Assembly (NCBI GenBank): GCA_944385945.1
Contig: CALWZD010000079.1
Location: forward strand, 1-64,000
From: an uncultured Anaerofilum sp.
Lineage (GTDB): Bacteria > Bacillota > Clostridia > Oscillospirales > Ruminococcaceae
Direction: 5' to 3'
Length of the DNA stretch: 64,000 nt
The position numbers were made by a program, and so were the translations under genes. Each line of letters opens with the position of its first letter. The stretch's first letter is position 1. Below the pieces are notes generated by a model that did not search any database, was not told the origin of the DNA, and saw only the letters and a list, made by a program, of their open reading frames with translations. Positions 45,287 to 55,000 of the stretch are shown one piece after another.

Positions 45287-46357
45287 ATGCTGAAAACCCA
45301 TTCTTTGATCGAACCGCAGGATTTGTCGGTGGAGGAGATCGACCATCTGTTTGCTCTTGCCGACGACATCAAAAATCGTCCGCAGCTGTATGTCAACGCT
45401 TGTGCAGGTAAGCTGATGGGGACCTTGTTTTACGAGCCCAGTACACGCACCCGTCTGTCGTTCGAATCGGCAATGAACCGATTGGGAGGCAGAGTGGTCG
45501 GCTTCTCCGACCCTGCTTCCTCCAGTGCGACCAAGGGAGAAACCGTCGCCGACACGGCACGTATGGTCAGTGCATACGCCGACATCATCGTAATGCGTCA
45601 CCCGTGGGAGGGCGCACCCAAAGTTGCCAGCCTGTACAGCGACATTCCGGTCATCAATGCAGGGGACGGCGGTCACAATCACCCCACCCAGACCCTCACC
45701 GACCTGTACACTTTCCACACCGTATTCGGTCGTACCTGCGATTTGAACATTGCGCTGTGTGGCGACTTGAAGTTTGGTCGCACCGTCCACAGCCTGATTT
45801 TGGCAATGAGCCGGTATAAGAATGTGTCGTTCAGCCTTATCAGCCCCAAAGAACTGCGCCTGCCCGACTACCTGCTCGACTTTATGAAAGAAAAGCAGAT
45901 CCCCTATAAAGAGGTAGAGAAAATCGAGGATGCCATTGCCGAGTGCGATGTTTTGTATATGACCCGCATTCAGCAGGAGCGATTCTCGGACAAAGACGAA
46001 TACGAACGTTTGAAAGATTGCTACGAGCTGGATACCGAAAAAATGAAACTGGCAAAGCAGGATATGATCGTGATGCATCCGCTGCCACGTGTTAAGGAAA
46101 TCAGCACCGAGGTCGACTACGACCCCCGTGCAAAATATTTCCGTCAGGCACGATACGGAATGTTTATCCGCATGGCACTCATTCTGGAACTGCTCGAGGG
46201 GGGCTATCAGCCCAAAAATACTCGTTTGGTTCCCACCGAGCGCAAATGCAGCAATCCCCGTTGTATCTGCAACCATCAGGATGAACCGCAGCAGATGCTG
46301 AAGATCGGCGAGGGAGTTTATCGCTGCCTGTACTGCGACCACACCGAAAAGGATTGA
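45287..46357 (+). CDS. pyrB: Aspartate carbamoyltransferase PyrB with a PyrI-like zinc tail
   Basis: PyrB joins carbamoyl phosphate and aspartate, the first committed step to UMP. The 356-residue protein has the carbamoyl-phosphate motif [17 protein letters not shown] (about 47-63), [10 protein letters not shown], and MHPLPRV. After the catalytic part (about 1-310) the last 36 residues carry Cys321, Cys326, Cys347 and Cys350 (CSNPRC and CLYC), the C-x4-C ... C-x2-C zinc ligand pattern of E. coli PyrI. The PyrI nucleotide-binding domain is absent. Start ATG at 45287 has AAAAGGAG; a longer frame from 45239 would lie in the terminator. Confidence 0.94.
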   Translation: MLKTHSLIEPQDLSVEEIDHLFALADDIKNRPQLYVNACAGKLMGTLFYEPSTRTRLSFESAMNRLGGRVVGFSDPASSSATKGETVADTARMVSAYADIIVMRHPWEGAPKVASLYSDIPVINAGDGGHNHPTQTLTDLYTFHTVFGRTCDLNIALCGDLKFGRTVHSLILAMSRYKNVSFSLISPKELRLPDYLLDFMKEKQIPYKEVEKIEDAIAECDVLYMTRIQQERFSDKDEYERLKDCYELDTEKMKLAKQDMIVMHPLPRVKEISTEVDYDPRAKYFRQARYGMFIRMALILELLEGGYQPKNTRLVPTERKCSNPRCICNHQDEPQQMLKIGEGVYRCLYCDHTEKD

Positions 46358-46373
46358 TAGGAGGAACGCTGTT

Positions 46374-47549
46374 ATGTTATTGAAAAATGCAATGTTAGCC
46401 GACGGCACTCCTGCCGATTTGTGGCTGTACGAGGGAAAGATCCGTGCCATCGGGCAAAATCTGCCTGCAAACGGGGACGAGGTGATCGACCTGCAAGGGC
46501 GCACGGTATTGCCCGGGTTTGTCGACCTGCACTGTCACTGGCGTACCCCCGGTTTTGAGTATAAGGAAGATTTGCAAACAGGTTCCCGTTCGGCTGCTGC
46601 CGGTGGATACACCTATTTGAATCTGATGCCCAACACCAAACCCGTCTGCTCGAGTGCCGAGCAAGCCCGTGATATTCAACGGAGAGTAAAAGAGATCAGT
46701 CTGTGCGAGGCAAACCAGACGGTGAGCATCACCGAAAATTTCGACGGCACCAGTGTGCAGCGTTTGCTCGATTTGCCCGATGATGTCAAATTCATCACCG
46801 AGGACGGTAAAGGTGTGCAAAACAATGCTGTCATGGCAAAAGCGTTTGCCATCTGCCGTGAAAAAGGCGTCGTACTGATGAGCCATGCCGAGGATATGGA
46901 GATCTCGCCGTGGGATTACCGCCTTGCAGAAAATATCGAAACCGTGCGCAATATCCACCTCAGCGAGTATTATGGCACTCGTTTGCACCTGTGCCATGTA
47001 AGCACCAAAGAAGCCATTCTTGCTATCAGCGAGGCAAAACAAAAGGGCTTGCCTGTCACCTGCGAGGTGACACCGCACCACCTGTGGTTCCACGATTTGG
47101 AGTATAAGGTCAATCCGCCCATCCGCCAGCAAGCCGATGTAGAGGCGTTGGTGGCTGCCATCAAGGCGGGCTATGTGGACGCCATCGCTACCGACCACGC
47201 ACCCCATTCTGCCGAGGATAAGCAAAAAGGCATGGCAGGTATGGTGGGCAGCGAAACGGCTTTCGGTGTTTGCTACACCAAGCTGTGTCTGCAAGAGGGC
47301 GTATCGCTGCAAATGTTGAGCGATTTGATGAGCTATTACCCTGCCTGCATCATGGGGCTGGAGAATAAGGGACAGATAAAAGTCGGCTGGGATGCCGATT
47401 TGACAGTGGTGGATTTGGAGCATCCGTATACTGTCGACCCTGACACTTTCCTCAGCAAAAGCCGTAACACTCCTTTCGCCGGCGAAACGCTGTACGGTAA
47501 AGTTTGTATGACCTTGAAAGGTGGAAAAATCACCTTCCAAGCCGAGTAA
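46374..47549 (+). CDS. pyrC: Dihydroorotase PyrC
   Basis: PyrC cyclises carbamoyl aspartate to dihydroorotate. The 391-residue amidohydrolase has metal ligands in GFVDLHCHWRTPG (HxH, about 56-58), a substrate loop LNLMPNTKPVCSS, His ligands in VLMSHAED and LCHVSTKEA, and the catalytic Asp in IATDHAPHSAEDK. It starts 16 bp after pyrB with AGGAGG upstream. Trp replaces the more common Phe in the HxHFRxPG motif. Confidence 0.95.
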   Translation: MLLKNAMLADGTPADLWLYEGKIRAIGQNLPANGDEVIDLQGRTVLPGFVDLHCHWRTPGFEYKEDLQTGSRSAAAGGYTYLNLMPNTKPVCSSAEQARDIQRRVKEISLCEANQTVSITENFDGTSVQRLLDLPDDVKFITEDGKGVQNNAVMAKAFAICREKGVVLMSHAEDMEISPWDYRLAENIETVRNIHLSEYYGTRLHLCHVSTKEAILAISEAKQKGLPVTCEVTPHHLWFHDLEYKVNPPIRQQADVEALVAAIKAGYVDAIATDHAPHSAEDKQKGMAGMVGSETAFGVCYTKLCLQEGVSLQMLSDLMSYYPACIMGLENKGQIKVGWDADLTVVDLEHPYTVDPDTFLSKSRNTPFAGETLYGKVCMTLKGGKITFQAE

Positions 47550-47729
47550 AAGCCCTGTTGGGCAAAATCACCGATTTCCGACGCAGGGAATCGTGCTGAT
47601 TTGGCGTGAAAAAAAGAGAAACTGTATCATTATTCCGTAAAATATGGTATAATGGGATAAATATACAAGATATTATAAAAATATTCACTATTTTATTGAA
47701 AATATTCAAAATAGATGGAGGACACCGCT
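47550..47729 (+). promoter_or_regulatory. Gap between pyrC and pyrF with a possible internal promoter
   Basis: This 180-bp gap breaks the otherwise tight operon. It has a hairpin with CGATTTCC/GGGAATCG arms (about 47571-47593) and, at 47645-47653, TGGTATAAT, an extended -10 with perfect TATAAT but no good -35. It may allow a second start for pyrFKDE-carAB. Evidence is a single box, so confidence is moderate. Confidence 0.45.
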
Positions 47730-48596
47730 ATGACCAATATGGATAAACTGTTCGACGCTGTTGCCAGCCGTGGCCCTGTTTGTGTGGGTCTGGACACCGA
47801 CTTCGGCTATCTGCCCGCCGATTTTGTAAAATCCGAGCTGACCGCAGGCGAAAACATCGTGCGCTTCAACAAAGCGATCTTGGAAGCAACCAAAGCACAG
47901 GCAGGCTGCTATAAAGTACAGGTCGCTTACTACGAGTGTCTGGGCATGGACGGTATGCGGGCATATGCCGAAACACTGCGCATGGTGCGTGAAGCAGGCA
48001 TTCCGGTAATTGCCGACATCAAACGTGGCGACATCGCAAAAACCGCTGAAATGTATGCAAAAGCACACTTCGAGGGTGACTTTGAAGCAGACTATATCAC
48101 ACTGGCACCCTATATGGGCATGGATTCCATCAACCCCTACATGAGCTATGTAAAGGAAAAGGGCAAGGGTCTGTTCGTACTGGTACGCACCTCCAACCCC
48201 GGCGCAAAAGATTTTGAATACGAAAAATTGGCAGACGGTCGCCATGTCTACGATCTGGTAGGCGATAAACTCAGCGCATTGGGCAAAGAGTGCATCGGTG
48301 AGCGGGGTTATTCCAGCGTTGGTATGGTCATCGGCGGGACCCACATCGAGGAGGCTTCCGAAATCCGTGCAAAATACAAAGACAGCTTCTTCCTCATCCC
48401 CGGCTACGGCGCACAGGGCGGTACTGCGACTGACATCGCTCAGTACCTGACCAACGGCAACGGCGGTGTGGTAAACTCCAGCCGTGGTGTGCTGTTGGCA
48501 TACAAAAAGCAGGAGGGTGTAAAGTTCGACGAGGCTGCTTACAATGAATGCGTAAACATGAGAGGAGCGATCGCTGATGCGTGCAGTAAACTGTGA
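47730..48596 (+). CDS. pyrF: Orotidine 5'-phosphate decarboxylase PyrF (long type 2)
   Basis: PyrF converts OMP to UMP, the last step. The 288-residue length puts it in the type 2 group (about 270-310 residues, versus about 230). It has the catalytic DIKRGDI motif at about 97-103, VCVGLDTDFG near the N-terminus and PGYGAQGGTATD as phosphate loop. I start at the ATG at 47730, eight bases after GGAGG; the ATG at 47715 overlaps that site. It overlaps pyrK by 20 bases. Confidence 0.95.
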   Translation: MTNMDKLFDAVASRGPVCVGLDTDFGYLPADFVKSELTAGENIVRFNKAILEATKAQAGCYKVQVAYYECLGMDGMRAYAETLRMVREAGIPVIADIKRGDIAKTAEMYAKAHFEGDFEADYITLAPYMGMDSINPYMSYVKEKGKGLFVLVRTSNPGAKDFEYEKLADGRHVYDLVGDKLSALGKECIGERGYSSVGMVIGGTHIEEASEIRAKYKDSFFLIPGYGAQGGTATDIAQYLTNGNGGVVNSSRGVLLAYKKQEGVKFDEAAYNECVNMRGAIADACSKL

Positions 48597-49344
48597 TTGC
48601 AAAGTTCTGGAAAATATCCGTCTGAACGACACCATCTGTATGCTGAAGGCAGAGTGGACGGATCAAGAACACGCACCCAAAGCAGGACAGTTCTATATGC
48701 TGCGCTGCTGGCGACAGGACGAAGCACCCTTGCTGTCCCGTCCCATCAGCGTACACGAATGGGACGAGGCTGCAAATACGGTTACCTTTTTGTACGAAGT
48801 GCGTGGCGAGGGTACCCAAAAGATCGCTGCACTCAAAGCAGGCGAATTGCTCAACCTGACCGGTCCTGCCGGTAACGGCTGGCCCGTAGACCAGTTGTTG
48901 GGCAAAAAGGTCGCACTGGTGGGCGGTGGTATCGGTACCGCTCCGCTGTATCAGCTGGCAAAAGAACTGGCAGCCAAAGGCGAAAAGCCCAGCTACTTCG
49001 CAGGTTTCCGTGATGAACCCTACCGTATGGAGGCATTCGAGCCGTTCTGTGCTTGCACTGCACTGGCGACCGACAGCGGACGCTTCGGCTATCATGGACT
49101 GGTGACCGAGCTGTTCGATGCAAAGGAATACGACGTCATCTGCTGCTGTGGCCCCACCCCCATGATGAAAGCTGTTACAAAACTGGCACTCGAAGCAGGT
49201 ACCGAGATTTTGGTCAGCCTCGAAAACAAGATGGCTTGTGGCATCGGTGCCTGCTTGGGCTGCACCTGTCACACCAAAAAAAGCGGAGCCATCAGCGTAT
49301 GTAAACAAGGTCCCGTGCTGAAAGGAGAGGACGTCTATGGCTGA
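48577..49344 (+). CDS. pyrK: Dihydroorotate dehydrogenase electron transfer subunit PyrK
   Basis: PyrK carries FAD and a [2Fe-2S] cluster and moves electrons from the PyrD flavin to NAD+. The 255-residue protein has the FAD motif SRPISVHEWD (about 48-57), the nucleotide-binding GGGIGTAPL (about 115-123) and the cluster cysteines CGIGACLGCTC ... SVC near 222-242. The ATG at 48577 has GAGAGGAG upstream, inside pyrF. Its end overlaps pyrD by 8 bases. Confidence 0.96.
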   Translation: MRAVNCDCKVLENIRLNDTICMLKAEWTDQEHAPKAGQFYMLRCWRQDEAPLLSRPISVHEWDEAANTVTFLYEVRGEGTQKIAALKAGELLNLTGPAGNGWPVDQLLGKKVALVGGGIGTAPLYQLAKELAAKGEKPSYFAGFRDEPYRMEAFEPFCACTALATDSGRFGYHGLVTELFDAKEYDVICCCGPTPMMKAVTKLALEAGTEILVSLENKMACGIGACLGCTCHTKKSGAISVCKQGPVLKGEDVYG

Positions 49345-50242
49345 TTTGCGTGTAAATCTGTTGGGCAAAACATTGAACGGCCCTGTCATCGGCGCATCCG
49401 GTACCTATGGCTACGGTGTAGAATATGCCGATATGGTCGAACTGGCAAAACTGGGCGGTGTTTGCAGCAAGGGTCTGACACTCAACGGCAAGCCCGGCAA
49501 CGAGGGCGAACGCCTGTGGGAAACCCCGTCGGGCTTGATTAACTCCATCGGTCTGCAAAACCCCGGTGTACAGCACTTCATCGACCACGAACTGCCTGAG
49601 ATGCAGACGATGGGAACTGCCATCTTTGCAAACCTCGGCGGTGGCTGCATCGAAGACTACGAGGAAGGCACCCGTATGCTGAATGCAACGGCGGTCGACT
49701 TCATCGAACTGAACATCTCCTGCCCCAATGTAAAGCATGGCGGTATCGCTTACGGCGTCAAAGCCGAAAGCGCAAAAGAAGTGGTAAGCCGTGTGAAAGC
49801 GGTCTGCCAAAAACCCCTGATCGTAAAGCTCAGCCCCAATGCTGAAAACATCTCGGAAATGGCAGCCGCTTGCGTGGAAGCCGGTGCTGATGCGCTTAGC
49901 CTTGTGAACACCTTCCAAGCAATGGCAATCGACCTGGAAGCCCGAAAACCCGTATTCAAAAACGTATACGCAGGTCTGTCCGGTCCCGCTATCCGTCCTA
50001 TTGCACTGCGTATGGTGCATCAGGTGTGCAAGACGGTACAGGTTCCCGTCATCGGATTGGGCGGCATCGCCACCGGTCGGGATGCGCTCGAGTTCATCAT
50101 GGCAGGTGCGACCGCCGTACAGGTGGGCACCGCAAACTTCGCAGACCCCAAAGCCTGCACCCGCATCACCGACGAAATGGCAGCATGGATGGATAAAAAC
50201 GGCGTGAAAACGCTGGACGAGATTCGTGGCTGCTGCCTGTAA
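49337..50242 (+). CDS. pyrD: Dihydroorotate dehydrogenase class 1B catalytic subunit PyrD
   Basis: PyrD oxidises dihydroorotate to orotate using FMN. The 301-residue protein has GPVIGASGTYGYG near the start, FIELNISCPNVKHGG with catalytic Cys (about 131), and FMN-phosphate loops GLGGIATGRDALEF and AGATAVQVGTA. The catalytic Cys in place of Ser and the adjacent pyrK define class 1B (NAD-linked). Confidence 0.96.
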   Translation: MADLRVNLLGKTLNGPVIGASGTYGYGVEYADMVELAKLGGVCSKGLTLNGKPGNEGERLWETPSGLINSIGLQNPGVQHFIDHELPEMQTMGTAIFANLGGGCIEDYEEGTRMLNATAVDFIELNISCPNVKHGGIAYGVKAESAKEVVSRVKAVCQKPLIVKLSPNAENISEMAAACVEAGADALSLVNTFQAMAIDLEARKPVFKNVYAGLSGPAIRPIALRMVHQVCKTVQVPVIGLGGIATGRDALEFIMAGATAVQVGTANFADPKACTRITDEMAAWMDKNGVKTLDEIRGCCL

Positions 50243-50288
50243 AAAGATTTATAAATTACTGTTGTTGAGATAGAAGGAGGATATTTCC

Positions 50289-50885
50289 ATGAGCAGAAAT
50301 CCTATTGAAGTATTGAAAGAGTGCGAGGCCTTTTTGGAGGGTCATTTCCTGTTGTCGTCCGGCCGTCATTCTTCGGCATATTGCCAGATGGCATTTTTGC
50401 AGCAGTACCCCGACAAATGCGGCGAGGTAATGGCTGTTGTTGCAGAAAAATTGAAAGACTTGGACGTTGACGTTATCGTTGGCCCCGCAATGGGCGGTAT
50501 CGTATATGCTTACGAGTTGGCTCGTCAGCTGGGCAAACGTGCCATCTTCACCGAGCGTGTGGATAACGTGATGACCCTGAAACGCTTTGCAATCAAACCG
50601 GGTGAAAAATGCCTGATCGCCGAGGACGTTGTCACCACCGGTATCTCCTCGCTGGAAACCAAGCGTGTCATCGAAGAAGCCGGCGGCGTATGTCTGGGCA
50701 TCGCTTGTGTAGTTGACCGCACCAAGGCAGACGCACCCTCTCCCATCGAGATTTTGGCAAGTGCTGCAAAACTGGATCTGCCCAACTACCTGCCCGAAGA
50801 ATGCCCCATCTGTGCAGAGGGCAAGCTGCCTTTGGTACATCTGGGCAGCCGCAAAATGAAAGAACAGGCAAAGCAGACCCTGTGA
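50289..50885 (+). CDS. pyrE: Orotate phosphoribosyltransferase PyrE
   Basis: PyrE adds ribose-5-phosphate from PRPP to orotate. The 198-residue protein has GHFLLSSGRHSSAYCQ near the start, VGPAMGGIVYAYELAR, and the PRPP loop CLIAEDVVTTGISSLETKR at about 112-130. A Cys-Pro-Ile-Cys (CPIC) lies near the C-terminus (about 176). It follows pyrD by 46 bp with AAGGAGG. Confidence 0.95.
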   Translation: MSRNPIEVLKECEAFLEGHFLLSSGRHSSAYCQMAFLQQYPDKCGEVMAVVAEKLKDLDVDVIVGPAMGGIVYAYELARQLGKRAIFTERVDNVMTLKRFAIKPGEKCLIAEDVVTTGISSLETKRVIEEAGGVCLGIACVVDRTKADAPSPIEILASAAKLDLPNYLPEECPICAEGKLPLVHLGSRKMKEQAKQTL

Positions 50886-50929
50886 TCTCCCCCAAGTGCT
50901 GCAAATTATCAAGAAAAGAGGGAAATTCT

Positions 50930-52018
50930 ATGAAGGCATATCTGCTTCTGGCTGACGGAACCCTGTTCGAGGGCAAAAGCCTCGGCGCACAGGGAACTAC
51001 CATCGGCGAGGTCGTTTTCTCCACCGGTATGGTGGGCTTTGAAGAAACCCTGACCGACCCCAGTTATTATGGACAGATCATCACCCAGACCTACCCGCTC
51101 ATCGGCAACTACGGCATGAACAGCGAGGACAAGGAAAGCAAAAAGATCTGGGCAAAAGGCTATATCGTGCGTGAAAGCTGCCAGTACCCCAGCAACTTCC
51201 GCTGTGAGGAAACACTGGACGCATTCCTGAAAAAAGAGAACATCGTTGGCATCGAGGGTGTCGATACCCGTCGCTTGACCCGCATTCTGCGCAGCCACGG
51301 TGTTATGAACGGTGCCGTTACCACCGAGTATTCCGAGGAGAACCGTGAAGCTCTGTTGGAGCAGATTCGTGCGTACTCCATCGTGGACGCCGTAAAAGCT
51401 GTTACCTGCACCGAAAGCAGTGTTTCGGGCGAAGGCAACAAGTACAAGGTGGCACTGCTCGACTTCGGCTGCAAAAACAACATTGTTCGTTGTCTGGTAA
51501 AACGTGACTGCGAAGTGACCGTTCTGCCCGGCTTTGCAACTGCCGAGCAAATTTCCGCACTGGGCGTGGATGGCGTAATGTTGTCCAACGGCCCCGGCGA
51601 CCCCGCAGAAAACACCGAAATCATCGAGAATCTGAAGTCCATCATGGCACTGGGCTTGCCGGTATTCGGCATCTGTTTGGGTCATCAGCTGTCGGCTTTG
51701 GCTGCCGGCGCAAAGACCGGAAAGCTGAAATTCGGTCATCGTGGCGCAAACCAGCCTGTCACCGACCTGCTGCACGACCGCACCCTTATCACCAGCCAGA
51801 ACCACGGCTATGCAGTTCTGGGCGAAACACTTCCTGCCGAAATGGGCGCAGTCAGCCATGTGAACGCAAATGATAAGACCTGCGAGGGCGTACGCTATAC
51901 CGCATGGAACTGCTTCACTGTACAGTTCCACCCCGAAGCAAGCGGCGGCCCGAAAGACGCCGAGTATCTGTTCGATGAATTTATCAGCCGCATGGCTGCA
52001 AAGAAAGGAGAGTGCTGA
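50930..52018 (+). CDS. carA: Carbamoyl phosphate synthase small subunit CarA
   Basis: CarA releases ammonia from glutamine for CarB. The 362-residue product has the N-terminal small-subunit fold (STGMVGFEETLTDPSYYGQ) and a class I glutamine amidotransferase domain with catalytic Cys in FGICLGHQLSALA (about 246) and His-x-Glu in QFHPEASGGP (about 332). I start at the ATG at 50930. A frame open from 50801 lies inside pyrE. carB begins one base after the stop. Confidence 0.96.
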   Translation: MKAYLLLADGTLFEGKSLGAQGTTIGEVVFSTGMVGFEETLTDPSYYGQIITQTYPLIGNYGMNSEDKESKKIWAKGYIVRESCQYPSNFRCEETLDAFLKKENIVGIEGVDTRRLTRILRSHGVMNGAVTTEYSEENREALLEQIRAYSIVDAVKAVTCTESSVSGEGNKYKVALLDFGCKNNIVRCLVKRDCEVTVLPGFATAEQISALGVDGVMLSNGPGDPAENTEIIENLKSIMALGLPVFGICLGHQLSALAAGAKTGKLKFGHRGANQPVTDLLHDRTLITSQNHGYAVLGETLPAEMGAVSHVNANDKTCEGVRYTAWNCFTVQFHPEASGGPKDAEYLFDEFISRMAAKKGEC

Positions 52019-52019
52019 A

Positions 52020-55000
52020 ATGCCAAAGGATACATCCATCAAAAAGGTTCTGGTGATCGGCTCCGGCCCCATCATCATCGGACAGGCTGCGGAATTTGAC
52101 TATTCCGGTACTCAGGCTTGCCGTGCGCTCAAAAGCGAAGGCATCGAGGTAGTGCTCATCAACTCCAACCCCGCTACCATTATGACCGACCCCGAGATCG
52201 CCGACCGTGTTTATGTCGAGCCGCTCAATGTTGAGGTCGTAAAACGTGTTATCGAAATCGAAAAGCCCGACTCCATTTTGCCCAACCTTGGCGGTCAGAC
52301 CGGCTTGAATCTGGCAATGGAACTGGCTCGCAGCGGTTATCTGGAGGAAAGCGGCGTTCGTCTGTTGGGTGCAAAGCCCGACACCATCGACCGTGCCGAA
52401 GACCGTCAGCTGTTCAAAGACACCATGGAAAAATTGGGTCAGCCCTGCATCCCCAGTAAGGTCGTTGAAACTTTGGAAGATGCACTGGCATTTGCTGCTG
52501 AAATCGACTACCCCGTTATCGTTCGCCCTGCATTCACCATGGGCGGTACCGGCGGCGGTATCTGTGCCAACGAGGAAGAACTGCGTGAGATCGGCACCAA
52601 CGGTCTGCGTCTGTCGCCCATCCATCAGGTGCTCATCGAAAAATGTATCGCCGGTTGGAAAGAGATCGAATACGAAGTAATGCGTGACGGCAAAGGCAAC
52701 GTGATTACTGTATGTAACATGGAGAACTTCGACCCCGTTGGTGTTCACACCGGCGACTCCATCGTTGTTGCTCCCAGCCAGACCCTGTCCGACCACGAGT
52801 ATCAGATGTTGCGTACCGCTGCTCTGGACATCATCACCGAACTGGGCATCGAGGGTGGCTGTAACTGTCAGTTCGCACTGAAACCCGACTCCTTCGAATA
52901 TGCCGTTATCGAGGTAAACCCCCGTGTTTCCCGTTCGTCGGCACTGGCTTCCAAAGCGACCGGTTACCCCATCGCAAAGGTAGCAGCTAAAATCGCCATC
53001 GGTTACAGCTTGGATGAGATCATCAACGAAGTTACCGGTGAAACCTGCGCTTGCTTCGAGCCTGCACTGGACTACGTTGTCGTAAAATATCCGAAATGGC
53101 CTTTCGACAAGTTCGTTTATGCAAAGAAAGACCTCGGCACCCAGATGATGGCGACCGGCGAAGTTATGGCGATCGGCACCAGCTTTGAGGCTGCCATGAT
53201 GAAGGCTGTTTCTTCCATCGAACTGGGTCTGGAAACCCTCACTCTGCCCACTTTGGCAGAGGATAGCGATGAAACCATCATCGAAAAATTGCACAACTGC
53301 GACTCGGAACGTGCATTTGTTGTATACGAAGCCCTCAAGCGTGGCATTTCTTGGGAAGTTATCCACGACATCACCAAGATCGACCGCTGGTTCTTGGCAA
53401 AAATGCAGCACCTGGCAGACATGGAAAACGCCATGGCAAAAGGCGAGTTGACCGAAGAAAGCTACCGTGCAGCCAAGCAGTACGGCTTTATGGATAAGAC
53501 CATCACCCGACTGACCGGTAAGGAGATTCCCGTAGAGCTTCACGCTTCTTACAAAATGGTAGATACCTGCGCAGCCGAGTTTGCTGCAAAGACCCCCTAC
53601 TTCTACTCCAGCTTTGACGAGGAGAACGAAGCAGAGGAGTTCATTCGTCAGCATCCCACCGACCGCAAAAAGGTCATGGTATTCGGTTCCGGCCCCATCC
53701 GTATCGGACAGGGCATCGAGTTCGACTATTGCAGCGTTCACTGCGTATGGACACTGAAAGAAAACGGCTGTGAAACCATTCTGGTCAACAACAACCCCGA
53801 AACCGTTTCCACCGACTTCGACACCGGCGACCGTCTGTACTTCGACCCGCTCAACCCCGAAAGCGTTGCACACATCATCCACACCGAAAAACCGTGGGCG
53901 TGTGTGGTACAGTTTGGTGGACAGACTGCCATCAAGCTGACCAAAGCACTGGAAAAAATGGGCGTGAAGATTCTGGGTACCAGTGCCGATGCCATCGACG
54001 AGGCAGAAGACCGTGAACGTTTCGACGCTCTGCTCGAGCGTTGCGGAATCCCCCGTCCTGCCGGCGAAACCATTTTCACCTGCGAAGAAGCTTTGGCTGC
54101 TGCTGCACGGTTGGGCTATCCTGTTTTGCTTCGTCCCAGCTACGTTTTGGGCGGTCAGAACATGATCATCGCTTACAACGAAGCAGACGTTGTGGAATAT
54201 ATGGGTATCATCACCAGCCACGAACTGGAAAACCCCGTTCTGGTCGACAAATATCTGACCGGTGTAGAGTGTGAAGTCGATGCGATCTGTGATGGCGAGG
54301 AGTTCCTCATCCCTGGCATCATGGAGCATATCGAACGTGCCGGTATCCACTCCGGTGACTCCATTTCGGTCTATCCGCCTCAGACACTGGCACAGAAAAT
54401 CAAAGGCGTTTTGGTCGACTATACCGGTCGTCTGGCAAAGGCTTTGAAGGTCGTGGGTCTGGTAAACATCCAGTACGTTGTACACGACGGCAAGGTATAC
54501 GTTATCGAGGTGAACCCCCGTTCCTCTCGTACCGTTCCTTATATCAGTAAAGTTACCGGTGTGCCTGTTGTAGAGCTGGCTGTCCGCTGCCTGTTGGGTG
54601 AAAAACTTTCCCAAATGGGCTACGGTACCGGTCTGTACCCCACCGGTGACATCTGCGCCGTAAAAGTTCCTGTATTCAGCTTCGAAAAGCTGCACAATGT
54701 AGATACCCAGCTTGGACCCGAAATGAAATCGACCGGCGAAGTTTTGGGCATCGGCCGCAACTTCGAAGATGCAATGCTGAAAGGTCTGATCGCTGCCGGC
54801 TATCAGATGCGTCGCCCCGAACCCGAGCAGGACAAGTGTGTTCTGCTGACCGTAAAGGACGCCGACAAAGAAGAACTGACCGAAATCGCATACCAGTTCA
54901 AGCAGTTGGGCTATAAGTTGTACGCAACTTCCGGCACTGCAAACTGGCTGGCAAAGAATATGATCGCCTGCAACGAAGTGCGCAAAATCAGCGAGGAAGC

